A stretch of 64,000 bases of DNA from Streptomyces bikiniensis (lineage in GTDB: Bacteria; Actinomycetota; Actinomycetes; Streptomycetales; Streptomycetaceae). The DNA is taken from positions 62,001 to 126,000 of the forward strand of contig JNWL01000011.1 in assembly GCA_000716465.1 (NCBI GenBank), given 5' to 3'. Both the position numbers and the translations under genes were made by a program. This document shows, one piece after another, positions 8,000 to 16,923 of this stretch. Numbering within the stretch: position 1 is the first letter of the stretch; each line of letters begins with the position of its first letter. The notes under the pieces are model-generated. The model did not search any database and was not told where the DNA came from. It worked only from the letters and a program-made list of their open reading frames with translations.

Positions 8000-10210
8000 A
8001 TGGCAAAGAAGCGCTCGGGCGGTGGTCTGACCGGGACCCAGCAGGCCGCCAAATTCCTCGGTGTCAGTGTGCTCGCCGGAGCCGTGCTGGCAGGCATCGC
8101 CCTGCCCGCGGCCGGGGCACTCGGACTGGCCGCGAAGGGCACGGTCGAGGGGTTCGACGAGATCCCCTCCAACCTGAAGACCCCGCCGCTGAGTCAGCGC
8201 ACCAAGATCCTCGACTCCGAGGGCGGCCTGATCGCCACGGTGTACTCGCGGGACCGGACGGTCGTCCCGCTCGACAAGATCTCCCCGTACATGCAGAAGG
8301 CGATCGTCGCGATCGAGGACGGGCGCTTCTACGAGCACGGGGCGGTCGACCTCAAGGGCGTGCTGCGCGCGATCAACCGCAACGCGCAGTCCGGCGGGGT
8401 CTCCGAGGGCGCGTCGACGCTCACCCAGCAGTACGTGAAGAACGTCTTCGTCGAGGAGGCCGGCGACGACCCCGAGAAGGTCGCGCAGGCCACCCAGCAG
8501 ACCATCGGCCGCAAGGTCCGCGAGCTGAAGTTCGCGATCCAGGTCGAGGAGGAGCTGGGCAAGAAGAAGATCCTGGAGAACTACCTCAACATCACGTTCT
8601 TCGGGCAGCAGGCGTACGGCATCGAGGCCGCCTCGCAGCGGTACTTCTCCAAGCACGCCGCCGACCTGAACCTCGGCGAGGCGGCGATGCTGGCCGGACT
8701 CGTCCAGTCGCCCAGCCGCTACGACCCGGTCAACGACATCGAGGAAGCGACCAAGCGCCGCAACGTGGTCCTCCAGCGGATGGCCGACGTGAAGGACATC
8801 AGCCAGGCCGAGGCCGACGAGGCGAAGGCCGCCCCGCTGAAGCTGAAGGTCAAGGCCCCGAAGAACGGCTGCATCACCGCCGTCAGCGGTGCCGGCTTCT
8901 TCTGCGACTACGTCCGCAAGACGATCCTCACCGACCCGGTCTTCGGCAAGACGGCCGAGGAGCGCCAGAAGCTGTGGAACCTGGGCGGCCTCACCGTCAG
9001 GACCACGCTCAGCCCGCGCGCGCAGGCCGCCGCCAACGAGGCCGCCACCGCGAAGGTCGACAAGGACGACCCGGTCGCCGCCTCGGTGGTGCAGGTCCAG
9101 CCCGGCACCGGCAAGATCCTCTCGATGGGCCAGTCCCGCCCGTACGGTCTGGACCCGAAGAAGCACGAGACGACGCTCAACCTCGGCGTCGCCAACCGGA
9201 TGGGCGGCAGCACCTACGGCTTCCAGGTCGGCTCGACCTTCAAGCCGTTCACCGCCGCCGCGGCCCTGGAGAAGGGCATCAGCCCCGCCCAGACCTACAC
9301 CACGCCGTGGAAGATCGAGCTGGAGAACAGCTCCTTCCGCACCTGCAAGGGCTCCCCCACCGGCTACGACAAGTGGCCGCTGCAGAACGAGCTGGAGGAG
9401 GAGGCCGGCACCTGGGACATGACGAGCGCGCTCGGCAAGTCCATCAACACCTACTTCGCCCTCCTGGAGCAGCAGACGGGCCTCTGCGAGACCGTGCAGA
9501 TGGCGCGGAAGCTGGGCTACGAGCGCGGTGACGGCGAGCCGGTCAAGGAGAACCCCTCGATCACCCTCGGCAGCGAGGTCAGCACCCCGCTGTCGATGGC
9601 GTCCGCCTACGCGGCCTTCGCCAACCGGGGCCTGTACTGCACCCCGGTCGCCATCGAGTCGGTCAAGGCCGCCAACGGCGACAAGCTCAACGTGCCGCAG
9701 ACGAAGTGCACGCGGGCGATGAGCGACCGGACCGCCGACACCATCAACCAGATGCTGAAGGGCGTCGTCGAGGACGGCACCGGTACGAAGGCCGGTCTGA
9801 GCGACCGCGACAACGCGGGCAAGACCGGTACGACCAACGACCGCATGGACGCCTGGTTCGTCGGCTACACCCCGAACCTGTCCACCGCGGTCTGGGTGGG
9901 CGACGACGTCGGCGAGAAGGACACGTCGATGTTCAGGATCACCATCGGCGGTGAGTACTACCCCAAGGTCTGCGGCGGCTGCCTCCCCGGTCCGATCTGG
10001 AAGATCGCGATGACCGGCGCGCTGGACGCCGGCCAGACGCCGTCCTTCAACACCGTCTCCGTACCGCGGGCCGAGAAGCCCGAGGACAAGGAGGAGGGCG
10101 ACCAGGGACCGAACAAGCCGGGGAAGCCGAACAAGCCCCGCGACGGCAAGCCCGGTGACCGCAGGCCGAACGTCCCCGGGATCACGCTCCCGCCGGGCAT
10201 CTTCGACTGA
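8000..10210 (+). CDS. Class A penicillin-binding protein (transglycosylase/transpeptidase)
   Basis: A 736-residue bifunctional peptidoglycan synthase at the outer face of the membrane. It has a short basic cytoplasmic tail, one membrane anchor (about residues 18-42), and a GT51 glycosyltransferase domain with the catalytic EDGRFYEHG motif near residue 104 and the following TLTQQYVKN. In the transpeptidase domain the active-site SxxK is GSTFKPF (about residue 412), SxN is SINTYF, and KTG is GKTGTTND (about residue 607). The tail is disordered and rich in Lys, Pro, Gly and Asp. It is divergent from wblA and monocistronic, ending in a strong terminator. In S. coelicolor a PBP occupies the same position next to wblA (recalled). 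Confidence 0.94.
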   Translation: MAKKRSGGGLTGTQQAAKFLGVSVLAGAVLAGIALPAAGALGLAAKGTVEGFDEIPSNLKTPPLSQRTKILDSEGGLIATVYSRDRTVVPLDKISPYMQKAIVAIEDGRFYEHGAVDLKGVLRAINRNAQSGGVSEGASTLTQQYVKNVFVEEAGDDPEKVAQATQQTIGRKVRELKFAIQVEEELGKKKILENYLNITFFGQQAYGIEAASQRYFSKHAADLNLGEAAMLAGLVQSPSRYDPVNDIEEATKRRNVVLQRMADVKDISQAEADEAKAAPLKLKVKAPKNGCITAVSGAGFFCDYVRKTILTDPVFGKTAEERQKLWNLGGLTVRTTLSPRAQAAANEAATAKVDKDDPVAASVVQVQPGTGKILSMGQSRPYGLDPKKHETTLNLGVANRMGGSTYGFQVGSTFKPFTAAAALEKGISPAQTYTTPWKIELENSSFRTCKGSPTGYDKWPLQNELEEEAGTWDMTSALGKSINTYFALLEQQTGLCETVQMARKLGYERGDGEPVKENPSITLGSEVSTPLSMASAYAAFANRGLYCTPVAIESVKAANGDKLNVPQTKCTRAMSDRTADTINQMLKGVVEDGTGTKAGLSDRDNAGKTGTTNDRMDAWFVGYTPNLSTAVWVGDDVGEKDTSMFRITIGGEYYPKVCGGCLPGPIWKIAMTGALDAGQTPSFNTVSVPRAEKPEDKEEGDQGPNKPGKPNKPRDGKPGDRRPNVPGITLPPGIFD

Positions 10211-10227
10211 GCCCGGCCCCACCGCGT

Positions 10228-10270
10228 ACGAGAGAGGGCGCCCCCGCACGGCGGGGGCGCCCTCTCTCGT
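10228..10270. terminator. Bidirectional terminator between PBP and YqeY genes
   Basis: A perfect 20-bp stem (10228-10247 with 10251-10270) with a 3-nt loop, placed between two convergent genes. Confidence 0.85.
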
Positions 10271-10285
10271 CGTCGTCTCCGCGGA

Positions 10286-10750
10286 TCAGCCCGCGAGCAG
10301 CTTCTTCACGGCGGCGGCGACCCGGCCGCCCTCGGCCCGGCCGGCCACCTTCGGGTTCACGATCTTCATGACGGCGCCCATGGCGCGCGGCCCCTCGGCA
10401 CCCGCGGCCCTCGCCTCCTCGACGGCCGCCGCGACGATCCCGTCGAGCTCCTCGTCGCCGAGCTGCTTCGGCAGGTACGCGTCGAGGACGAGGCCCTCGG
10501 CCCGCTCCCGCTCGGCCGACTCGGGGCGACCGCCCTGCTCGAAGGCGTCAGCGGCCTCGCGGCGCTTCTTCGCCTCCTTGGCGATCACCTTCTGCACCTC
10601 GTCGTCGGAGAGTTCGCGCTTGGTCGTGCCCGCGACCTCCTCCTTGGTGATCGCGGTGATGGTCAGCCGCAGGGTCGAGGAGCGCAGTTCGTCGCGCTCC
10701 CTGATCGCGGCGTTGAGGTCGTCCTGGAGCTTCGCCTTGAGCGTGGTCAT
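10286..10750 (-). CDS. GatB/YqeY domain protein
   Basis: A 154-residue stand-alone YqeY protein. It starts MTTLKAKLQDDLNAAIRERD and carries the conserved RRESAEAF-like segment KKRREAADAFEQGGR and the Y-LPKQL stretch, with a C-terminal GRAEGGRVAAAVKKLL. The domain resembles the tRNA-binding tail of the GatB amidotransferase subunit, but the role of the free-standing protein is not established. The start at 10750 gives the family's usual length; the frame is open further upstream only by chance. The divergent neighbour is a phosphoesterase, about 70 bp away. Confidence 0.9.
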   Translation of the reverse strand: MTTLKAKLQDDLNAAIRERDELRSSTLRLTITAITKEEVAGTTKRELSDDEVQKVIAKEAKKRREAADAFEQGGRPESAERERAEGLVLDAYLPKQLGDEELDGIVAAAVEEARAAGAEGPRAMGAVMKIVNPKVAGRAEGGRVAAAVKKLLAG

Positions 10751-10823
10751 GACCCAAGTGTGGCAGGTGCCGCACCCCGACCGCCCGCGCATTTCCCTCG
10801 CACGGGTCTGCGACGATAAGGGG

Positions 10824-11762
10824 ATGCGCGCACGGTACGGGATCCCCCTGAAGATCACGGCAGGCCTCACGGTGACGGCCGCGGCCGGACTCGTCTACGC
10901 GGCGGGCTTCGAGGCCCGCTCCTTCCGGCTCCGCCGGGTGACGGTCCCGGTGCTCCCCCGGGGCATGGGCGACCTGCGGGTTCTCCAGGTCTCCGACATC
11001 CACATGGTGAGCGGGCAGCGCAAGAAGCGGGCCTGGCTCCAGACGCTCGCCGGGCTCCGCCCGGACTTCGTCGTCAACACCGGCGACAACCTCTCCGACC
11101 CCGAGGCGGTGCCGGAGCTGCTGGACGCGCTCGGGCCGCTGATGGAGTTCCCGGGCGTGTACGTCTTCGGCTCCAACGACTACTACGGCCCCAAGTTGCG
11201 CAACCCCGCCCGCTACCTCCTGGAGAAGGCGCAGGGCCGCCACGGCCTCAACGGCAACAAGCCGGCCGTCGGCGCGGTCCACAACCCCTGGGAGGGGATG
11301 CGGGACGCCTTCGACGCGGCGGGCTGGGTGGACCTGACCAACACCCGGGGCCGGCTGAAGCTGTCGGGGGCCGAGCTGGCGTTCACCGGCCTGGACGACC
11401 CGCACATCAAGCGGGACCGGTACGAGCGGGTGGCGGGCGGCCCGGACCCGGACGCCGACTTCACGGTGGGCGTGGTGCACGCCCCGTACCTGCGCTCCCT
11501 CGACGCCTTCACGGCGGACGGGTACGAGCTGGTCCTGGCCGGGCACACCCACGGCGGGCAGCTCCGCGTCCCCCTCTACGGGGCGCTCGTCACCAACTGC
11601 GACCTGGACACGGACCGGGCGCGGGGCCTCTCCACCCACACGGCCGGGGGCCACACGTCCTACCTGCACGTCTCGGCGGGCTGCGGCACCAACCGCTACA
11701 CCCCGGTCCGCTTCGCCTGTCCCCCGGAGGCCACCCTCCTCACCCTGACGGCCCGCCCCTGA
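10824..11762 (+). CDS. Metallophosphoesterase, membrane-anchored
   Basis: A 312-residue calcineurin-like phosphoesterase. After a short hydrophobic N-terminal segment (residues 9-27), a likely membrane anchor or signal, come the metal motifs in order: SDIHMVSG (DxH), NTGDNLSD (GDxx), GSNDYYG (GNH/D), VVHAPYL and AGHTHGGQL. This set matches the YkuE/YaeI-type phosphodiesterases that act on membrane or cell-envelope substrates. The ATG at 10824 directly follows GATAAGGGG. It ends shortly before the tRNA-Pro promoter. Confidence 0.9.
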   Translation: MRARYGIPLKITAGLTVTAAAGLVYAAGFEARSFRLRRVTVPVLPRGMGDLRVLQVSDIHMVSGQRKKRAWLQTLAGLRPDFVVNTGDNLSDPEAVPELLDALGPLMEFPGVYVFGSNDYYGPKLRNPARYLLEKAQGRHGLNGNKPAVGAVHNPWEGMRDAFDAAGWVDLTNTRGRLKLSGAELAFTGLDDPHIKRDRYERVAGGPDPDADFTVGVVHAPYLRSLDAFTADGYELVLAGHTHGGQLRVPLYGALVTNCDLDTDRARGLSTHTAGGHTSYLHVSAGCGTNRYTPVRFACPPEATLLTLTARP

Positions 11763-11792
11763 CCCCGGGGCGGCGCCCCCCGAATACCGGAT

Positions 11793-11821
11793 TTCGCCTC
11801 AGCGCGCGGGTGGGCTAAAGT
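11793..11821 (+). promoter_or_regulatory. Promoter of tRNA-Pro
   Basis: TTCGCC (11793-11798), a 17-nt spacer and TAAAGT (11816-11821), ending 41 nt before the mature tRNA. Confidence 0.45.
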
Positions 11822-11862
11822 AATCGATGTCGCCGCGACGTGAACACGCAGAGCAGCGACAT

Positions 11863-11936
11863 CGGGGTGTAGCGCAGCTTGGCAGCGCGCTTCGTTCGGG
11901 ACGAAGAGGTCGTGGGTTCAAATCCCGCCACCCCGA
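11863..11936 (+). tRNA. tRNA-Pro (anticodon CGG)
   Basis: A 74-nt cloverleaf. Acceptor CGGGGTG pairs with CACCCCG plus discriminator A; D-arm GCGC/GCGC; anticodon stem CTTCG/CGAAG with loop TTCGGGA, so the anticodon is CGG, reading CCG; T-arm has the GGTTCAAATCC core. CCA is not encoded. Confidence 0.95.
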
Positions 11937-11952
11937 CAGCCGAAACACCAGG

Positions 11953-12228
11953 TCAGGGGCCTGATCCGCGAGAGCGGGTCGGGCCCCTGAGTGGTTTCGG
12001 GGGGTGGTCCGGGTGTCCCTTGGGTGCGGATTCCGGCCCCCGCCCCTCGTCGAGCACGTGGAGCTCCAGGCCTTCGTAGCGGCTGACCAGTTGTACGGCT
12101 TCCACTCCTTCGAAAAGGAGGTCCGGACGTTCCGGGTTCGAGGAGTCCGGGGCGGAACGGAGCAGCAACTGCGAGTGGCCGATTCCGTAACGCCGGAGTC
12201 TGAACGTCCGTGCGGAGGCGAACACCAC
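11953..12228 (-). CDS. Small hypothetical protein, possibly partial
   Basis: A 91-residue frame whose middle (YGIGHSQLLLRSAP, then RPDLLFEGVEAVQLVSRY) looks like a genuine compact protein, alternating hydrophobic strands and loops with normal Streptomyces codon bias. I do not recognise the family. The beginning (tandem GTG codons at 12228) has no ribosome binding site. The last ~20 residues run through the tRNA terminator, where protein-like character fades. It may be a gene whose 3' end was lost or shifted at the tRNA side, or a short real gene. Confidence 0.4.
   Translation of the reverse strand: MVFASARTFRLRRYGIGHSQLLLRSAPDSSNPERPDLLFEGVEAVQLVSRYEGLELHVLDEGRGPESAPKGHPDHPPKPLRGPTRSRGSGP
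11954..11989 (+). terminator. Terminator after tRNA-Pro
   Basis: CAGGGGC/GCCCCTG base continuing through G-U pairs to a CGAGAG loop (11954-11968 with 11975-11989). It begins 18 nt after the tRNA. Confidence 0.7.
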
Positions 12229-12308
12229 GGAGGGGCCGGCATCGTCACGTCCCGAAGGGGTGGTCGATCTTCCGTCCTCTCCCGTGCCGCGGCTTCCTCC
12301 TGGGAGCC

Positions 12309-13187
12309 CTAGATCACCGGCGGCCGTCCCAGCCGTGTCATGTGCAGGACCGTGGACCAGCGGATCGGGGTGCGGGGGCCCGCCGGGCGGCGGATGCCCT
12401 CGGCGAAGCCGGCGAACCAGGCGCCGAGGCCGGGGAGGGAGCGGGTGCGGGCCAGGGTGAGGAGGGTCCAGACGCCGAGGTAGACGGGGACCAGGAGGGC
12501 CGGGAGGTTGCGCTTGGCCAGCCAGACGCGGTTGCGGGCCGTCATGCGGTGGTAGACGGCGTGCCGGGCCGGGCTGGTCCTCGGGTGCCGGAGGAGGAGC
12601 TTCGGCTCGTAGACGACCTTCCAGCCCGCGTCCAGGGCCCGCCAGGCGAGGTCCGTCTCCTCGTGGGCGAAGAAGAAGTCCTCCGGCCAGCCGCCGATCG
12701 CGTCGAGCATCCGCATCGACAGGCCGTGGCCGCCGCCGAGGAAGGTCGTCACCTCGCCGCCGCGCAGGGGGTCCTTCGCCCCCAGGCGGGGCACGTGGCG
12801 GCGCTGGGTCTCGCCCGTCTCGTCCGCGATGCGGAACGAGACCACGCCGAGCGCCGGGTCCCCCTCGTACAGGTCCGCGAGGCGGCGGAAGACGTCACGG
12901 TCCACGAGGAGGCCGTCGTCGTCGAGGTCCACCACCACGTCCACGTCGCCGAAGGCGCGGAGCGTGTCGAGCGCGACGTTCCGGCCGCCCGTCACCCCCC
13001 GGTTCTCCGGGAGTTCGACCCCGGTCACGCCCTCGGGCAGCTCCGGGAGCGTGCCGGTGCCGTTGCCGACGACCACGATCCGGGCGGCCGGCTCGTCCTG
13101 GTCCGCCACGGCGGCGAGCAGCGCCCGCAGCTCGGCCGGGCGCGTGCCCATCGTCAGTACCGCCACACCCACGCGGGGTCGCGCCAC
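12309..13187 (-). CDS. Family 2 glycosyltransferase
   Basis: A 292-residue GT-A fold glycosyltransferase. The nucleotide-sugar region starts VGVAVLTMGTRP, with ENRGVTGGRN and the metal-binding acidic cluster DVVVDLDDDGLL (DxD-like) near residue 95. HEETDLAWRALDAGW near residue 180 matches the GT2 ED(x)-type acceptor/base motif. A C-terminal hydrophobic segment (LLVPVYLGVWTLLTLA) suggests peripheral membrane association, as in rhamnosyl- and mycofactocin-like transferases. The GTG at 13187 follows GGAGCGG and was chosen over upstream in-frame starts that add Arg/Gly-rich non-coding-like sequence. Acceptor unknown. Confidence 0.85.
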   Translation of the reverse strand: MARPRVGVAVLTMGTRPAELRALLAAVADQDEPAARIVVVGNGTGTLPELPEGVTGVELPENRGVTGGRNVALDTLRAFGDVDVVVDLDDDGLLVDRDVFRRLADLYEGDPALGVVSFRIADETGETQRRHVPRLGAKDPLRGGEVTTFLGGGHGLSMRMLDAIGGWPEDFFFAHEETDLAWRALDAGWKVVYEPKLLLRHPRTSPARHAVYHRMTARNRVWLAKRNLPALLVPVYLGVWTLLTLARTRSLPGLGAWFAGFAEGIRRPAGPRTPIRWSTVLHMTRLGRPPVI

Positions 13188-13406
13188 GGTCCGCTCCGTT
13201 CCTCGCAGGCCAAAGGTCCTCGCGGGCCCGAAGGCCCCACGGGCCGCGATGCTAGCCGGACCGCGCCACCTTCCGTTCACCCGCACCACGAATGGCGTGC
13301 ACCGGGAGGGCGTTCGGAGGGGGAGCGCGGCGAGGGACGCGTCCGCACGGCTCTACGCTGGTTCCCTTCCGTCAGGTTGATCGATCTTCGAAAGGGTGGT
13401 CTCCAG

Positions 13407-14495
13407 GTGCTGGTCGCGGACCGATATCGGCTTCACATGTGTATCGGCCGGGGCGGCATGGGCGAGGTGTGGCAGGCCACCGACGAGGTCCTCGGCCGGT
13501 CCGTGGCCGTGAAGCTGATGCTGGCGAACGCGGCCGACCCCTCCGCGGGCGACCGGTTCCGCCTGGAGGCCCAGACCGCCGCCCGGCTCAGCCACCCGCA
13601 CGTGGTGGGCGTCTTCGACTTCGGCACGTGGGACGGGAAGCTGTTCCTCGTCATGGAGCTGGTCGAGGGCGACAGCCTCGCCGGAAACCCCTCCGACCCC
13701 CTGGTCCTGCCGCCCGAGCGGGTCGCCGTGGTCGCCGCCCACGCCGCCGCCGGCCTCGCGGCCGCGCACCGGCAGGGCGTGGTGCACCGCGACATCAAGC
13801 CGGGCAACCTGCTCGTGGACGCCGAAGGGACCGTGAAGCTGGCCGACTTCGGTATCGCCCGCTTCGTGGACGACCCCTCCGCCGCGCTCACGACGACCGG
13901 TCAGATCGTGGGCACCGGCCTCTACCTGGCGCCCGAGCGGGCCCTCGGGCAGCCCGCCTCGCCCGCCTCCGACGTGTACTCCCTGGGCTGCGTGCTCTAC
14001 CAACTCCTCACCGGCAGACCCCCGTTCCGCGCGGACACCGCGACCGCCCTGCTCTACCAGCACATCGACACCCCGCCGGCGCCGCCCGCGCACCTCGGGG
14101 TGGCGCTGCCGCCCGAGTTCGAGTCGTACCTGCTCAGCCTGCTGGCGAAGCAGCCGGAGCAGCGCCCCCCGGCCCAGGCCATCGCCGACTGGTTCTCCTC
14201 CGGGGCCTGGCGCTCCCGCCCCCAGGCCCCGCACGCCCCGGGGCCGCGGCACCACGCCGGGCCCGCGCCCCTGCCCGCGCCCGCGCCCCTGCCCCGGCAC
14301 GTGAACGCCCCCACCCCGCCGCCGATGACGGCCGTCCCCGGGACCGCCGCGCCCTCCTCCCGGCGGCGCGAGCGCCCGGCCGCCACCACCGGGCTCGCGG
14401 AGCTCTCCCGGCGCCGTCCGCGCAAGACGGCGGCCGTGGCCGGGGCCATCGCCTTCGTGGTCTTCATGGTGATCGGGATGGCCTGGCTCTCCTGA
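13407..14495 (+). CDS. Membrane-anchored Ser/Thr protein kinase
   Basis: A 362-residue Hanks-type kinase. The glycine loop is GRGGMGEVW, the catalytic lysine is in VAVKLM, the catalytic loop is VHRDIKPGN, and the Mg loop is LADFGIA, followed by the APE-like LAPERALG. A Pro/Ala/His-rich linker leads to a single C-terminal membrane segment (AAVAGAIAFVVFMVIGMAW) with almost nothing outside, so sensing must occur through partners or the linker. The GTG at 13407 follows AAGGGTGG at proper distance; a TACGCT at 13353-13358 is a plausible -10. It is divergent from the glycosyltransferase gene. Confidence 0.92.
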   Translation: MLVADRYRLHMCIGRGGMGEVWQATDEVLGRSVAVKLMLANAADPSAGDRFRLEAQTAARLSHPHVVGVFDFGTWDGKLFLVMELVEGDSLAGNPSDPLVLPPERVAVVAAHAAAGLAAAHRQGVVHRDIKPGNLLVDAEGTVKLADFGIARFVDDPSAALTTTGQIVGTGLYLAPERALGQPASPASDVYSLGCVLYQLLTGRPPFRADTATALLYQHIDTPPAPPAHLGVALPPEFESYLLSLLAKQPEQRPPAQAIADWFSSGAWRSRPQAPHAPGPRHHAGPAPLPAPAPLPRHVNAPTPPPMTAVPGTAAPSSRRRERPAATTGLAELSRRRPRKTAAVAGAIAFVVFMVIGMAWLS

Positions 14496-14548
14496 GGCCC
14501 CCGGTCGGCGGGCGCGCCCGCGGCCCGCTCAGTACGCCCTCGGTGCCA

Positions 14549-14812
14549 TCACCAGCGGGTCCCCCCCCCGTCCGCCGGGACCAGCAGACAGCGCGGTACG
14601 CCGGGGCCCGCCGTCGCCCGTACGGTCACCGTCGTCGGCGGGTCGGTCGGAAGTCCGACCGGAAGGGCGACCTGGCGGTCGTGCCCGATCGTGACCCGGG
14701 CCGTCTCCTTGCCGTCGACCAGGACGTCGACGACCGCCGAGTGCCCCGTCTCCACGGTCACGGAGACCGAGTGCCCGAGGTGGTCGATGTGGAAGTGGTG
14801 CCGTCGTCTCAT
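14549..14812 (-). CDS. Small conserved-looking protein, possible homopolymer frameshift at its C-terminus
   Basis: An 87-residue protein of unknown function, MRRRHHFHIDHLGHSVSVTV onward, with beta-strand-like alternation. Near its end the minus strand carries nine consecutive G (14561-14569), after which this frame stops at once (ADGGGTRW). One additional G would continue it as GGGDPLVMAPRAY and stop at 14529, an ending that looks far more natural. It may therefore be a frameshifted gene, a sequencing error in the run, or slippage-controlled. No partner domain is evident; it lies between the kinase gene (convergent) and the divergent alkyl-sulfatase. Confidence 0.6.
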   Translation of the reverse strand: MRRRHHFHIDHLGHSVSVTVETGHSAVVDVLVDGKETARVTIGHDRQVALPVGLPTDPPTTVTVRATAGPGVPRCLLVPADGGGTRW

Positions 14813-14974
14813 GGGTCACCTCCGTACCTCCCAGGGTAGGTACGGCCCGGCCCTCCCGCCCCTCCCTGCCCGGCCCTCCCCACCCCTCCCCGGCCCGGCG
14901 TGCGGGTGCCGGGACCCGGTGTTCAGATGGACCGGTACGGCGAGCGACGCCCGCGCGGAACGGAGCACCCTCCC

Positions 14975-16846
14975 ATGGACGACACCCTCCCCCCGTTCGA
15001 GGACACGACCGACTTCGAGAACGCCGACCGGGGCTTCCTCGCCGCCCTCGTCCCCGGCACGGTCACGGACGACGGCGGGCGGACGGTCTGGGACGGCGAC
15101 GCCTACCGGTTCCTGGAGGCGGACTGCCCCGACACCGCGCACCCCAGCCTCTGGCGGCAGGCGCGGCTCTGCGCCCGGCAGGGGCTCTACCAGGTCACCG
15201 AGGGCGTCTACCAGGTGCGGGGCCTCGACCTGTCGAACATGACGCTCGTCGAGGGCGAGCGCGGGGTCGTCGTCATCGACCCCCTGATCTCCACGGAGAC
15301 CGCCGCCGCGGCCCTCGCCCTCTACCGCGAGCACCGCGGCGACCGCCCGGTCACCGGCCTGATCTACACCCACTCGCACGGCGACCACTTCGGCGGCGCC
15401 CGGGGCGTCCTGCCCCGCGGCACCGAGGAGGGCGTGCCCGTCCTCGCCCCGGCCGGCTTCCTGGAGCACGCCGTCAGCGAGAACGTGTACGCGGGCAACG
15501 CCATGACCCGCCGGGCGGTCTACATGTACGGGTCGAACCTGCCGAAGGCGCCGGACGCCCAGATCGGCGCCGGACTCGGTCCGACCGTGTCCACCGGCAC
15601 CATCAGCCTGATCCCGCCGACCGTGGACGTCACGGAGACCGGGCAGGAGGAGACGGTCGACGGCCTGCGGATCGTCTTCCAGCTCACACCCGGCACCGAG
15701 GCCCCGGCCGAGATGAACTTCCTCTTCCCCGACCTCCGCGCCCTGTGCCTGGCCGAGAACGCCACGCACAACATGCACAACGTCCTGACCCTGCGCGGCG
15801 CGGTCGTCCGGGACGCCCGGATCTGGTCCGCGTACCTCGACGAGGCGATCGAGTACTTCCACGGGCGGTACGACGTCGCCTTCGCCTCCCACCACTGGCC
15901 GACCTGGGGCCACGACGAGGTGGTGCGGTTCCTGACCGAGCAGCGCGACCTCTACGCGTACCTGCACGACCAGACGCTGCGCCTGCTCAACGAGGGCCTG
16001 ACCGCGCCGGAGATCGCCGAGACGATCGAACTGCCGCCCGCGCTCGCCCAAGCCTGGCACGCGCGCGGGTACTACGGCTCCCTGAACCACAACGCGAAGG
16101 CGGTCTACCAGCGCTACCTGGGCTGGTTCGACGGCAACGTGGCCCACCTCTGGGAGCACCCGCCGGTCGAACTCGCGAAGCGGTACGTGGCGGTGGCGGG
16201 CGGCCCCGCCGAAGCGCTCGCCAAGGCACGCGGGTACGTGGAGGAGGGCGACCTGCGGTTCGCCGCGACCCTCCTGAACCACCTGGTCTTCGCCACCGCA
16301 CCGGAGGTCCCCGTCGGCGAGGAACGGCCCGCCAGCGCGGTCCACGAGGAGGCCAAGCAGACGCTCGCCGGGGTCTACGAACGGCTGGGGCACGGCTCCG
16401 AGAACGGCCCCTGGCGCAACTTCTACCTCACCTCGGCGCAGGAACTGCGCCAGGGGATCGGCGGCGAGGCGGTCGACACGACCAATCCCGAGATGGCGGC
16501 GGCCCTCACCGTCCCCATGCTGGTCGACTCGCTCGCCGTCGCGATCGACGGGCCGCGCGCCTGGGACGACGACCTGACCGTGGACCTGGTCCTGACGGAC
16601 GACCCGGAGGGCGGGCGGCGGCGTCTCACCCTGCACAACGGCGCCCTCACCCACCGGGCGGTCACCGACCCCCGGACGCCCGCCGGGGCCACCCTGACCC
16701 TGTCCAGGCCGCAGCTCCTCGGCCTGCTCGCCGGGCGGGGGCCCGGGGAGCTCGGGGTCGGGGTGGAGGGCGACCCCGCCCTGTTCGCCCGCCTCCTCTC
16801 GTACGTGACGAAGCCCGATCCGCTGTTCCCGATCGTGACCCCGTAG
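14975..16846 (+). CDS. Alkyl/aryl-sulfatase, type III (SdsA1-like)
   Basis: A 623-residue MBL-fold alkylsulfatase. The zinc motif THSHGDHFGG lies near residue 132. Other metal ligands fall in the AENATHNMHN segment, and SHHWPTWG carries another conserved His. The middle forms the helical dimerisation domain (GSLNHNAKAVYQRYLGW is the family landmark), and the last ~120 residues form an SCP2-like sterol-carrier domain that positions the alkyl chain. Such enzymes release alcohols from alkyl sulfates such as SDS. No clear signal peptide is seen, so it is probably cytoplasmic. The ATG at 14975 follows GGAG; the frame upstream of it is open but not protein-like. Confidence 0.93.
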   Translation: MDDTLPPFEDTTDFENADRGFLAALVPGTVTDDGGRTVWDGDAYRFLEADCPDTAHPSLWRQARLCARQGLYQVTEGVYQVRGLDLSNMTLVEGERGVVVIDPLISTETAAAALALYREHRGDRPVTGLIYTHSHGDHFGGARGVLPRGTEEGVPVLAPAGFLEHAVSENVYAGNAMTRRAVYMYGSNLPKAPDAQIGAGLGPTVSTGTISLIPPTVDVTETGQEETVDGLRIVFQLTPGTEAPAEMNFLFPDLRALCLAENATHNMHNVLTLRGAVVRDARIWSAYLDEAIEYFHGRYDVAFASHHWPTWGHDEVVRFLTEQRDLYAYLHDQTLRLLNEGLTAPEIAETIELPPALAQAWHARGYYGSLNHNAKAVYQRYLGWFDGNVAHLWEHPPVELAKRYVAVAGGPAEALAKARGYVEEGDLRFAATLLNHLVFATAPEVPVGEERPASAVHEEAKQTLAGVYERLGHGSENGPWRNFYLTSAQELRQGIGGEAVDTTNPEMAAALTVPMLVDSLAVAIDGPRAWDDDLTVDLVLTDDPEGGRRRLTLHNGALTHRAVTDPRTPAGATLTLSRPQLLGLLAGRGPGELGVGVEGDPALFARLLSYVTKPDPLFPIVTP

Positions 16847-16866
16847 GGGCCCTTTCCGGGGCCCCT
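16845..16866. terminator. Terminator after the sulfatase
   Basis: AGGGGCCC/GGGCCCCT stem (16845-16852 with 16859-16866) overlapping the stop codon. Confidence 0.5.
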
Positions 16867-16923
16867 GAAACCTCCGGGGGCCGCTGGGGCTCCTCCAGGG
16901 GACTCCAGCGCTCCTCCAAGGCC

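Noticed and set aside
8000..10249. Very long open frame on the minus strand opposite the PBP gene
   Set aside because: It mirrors codon bias of the plus-strand gene; its composition (Arg, Gly, Val, Leu rich, no motif) is typical of antisense frames in high-GC DNA.
11863..12308. Integrated element at tRNA-Pro
   Set aside because: No integrase, excisionase or repeated tRNA 3' end was seen within the window.
14508..14521. GCGGGCGCGCCCGC palindrome as an operator or terminator
   Set aside because: Perfect, but lacks a loop and is easily produced by base composition between two convergent genes.
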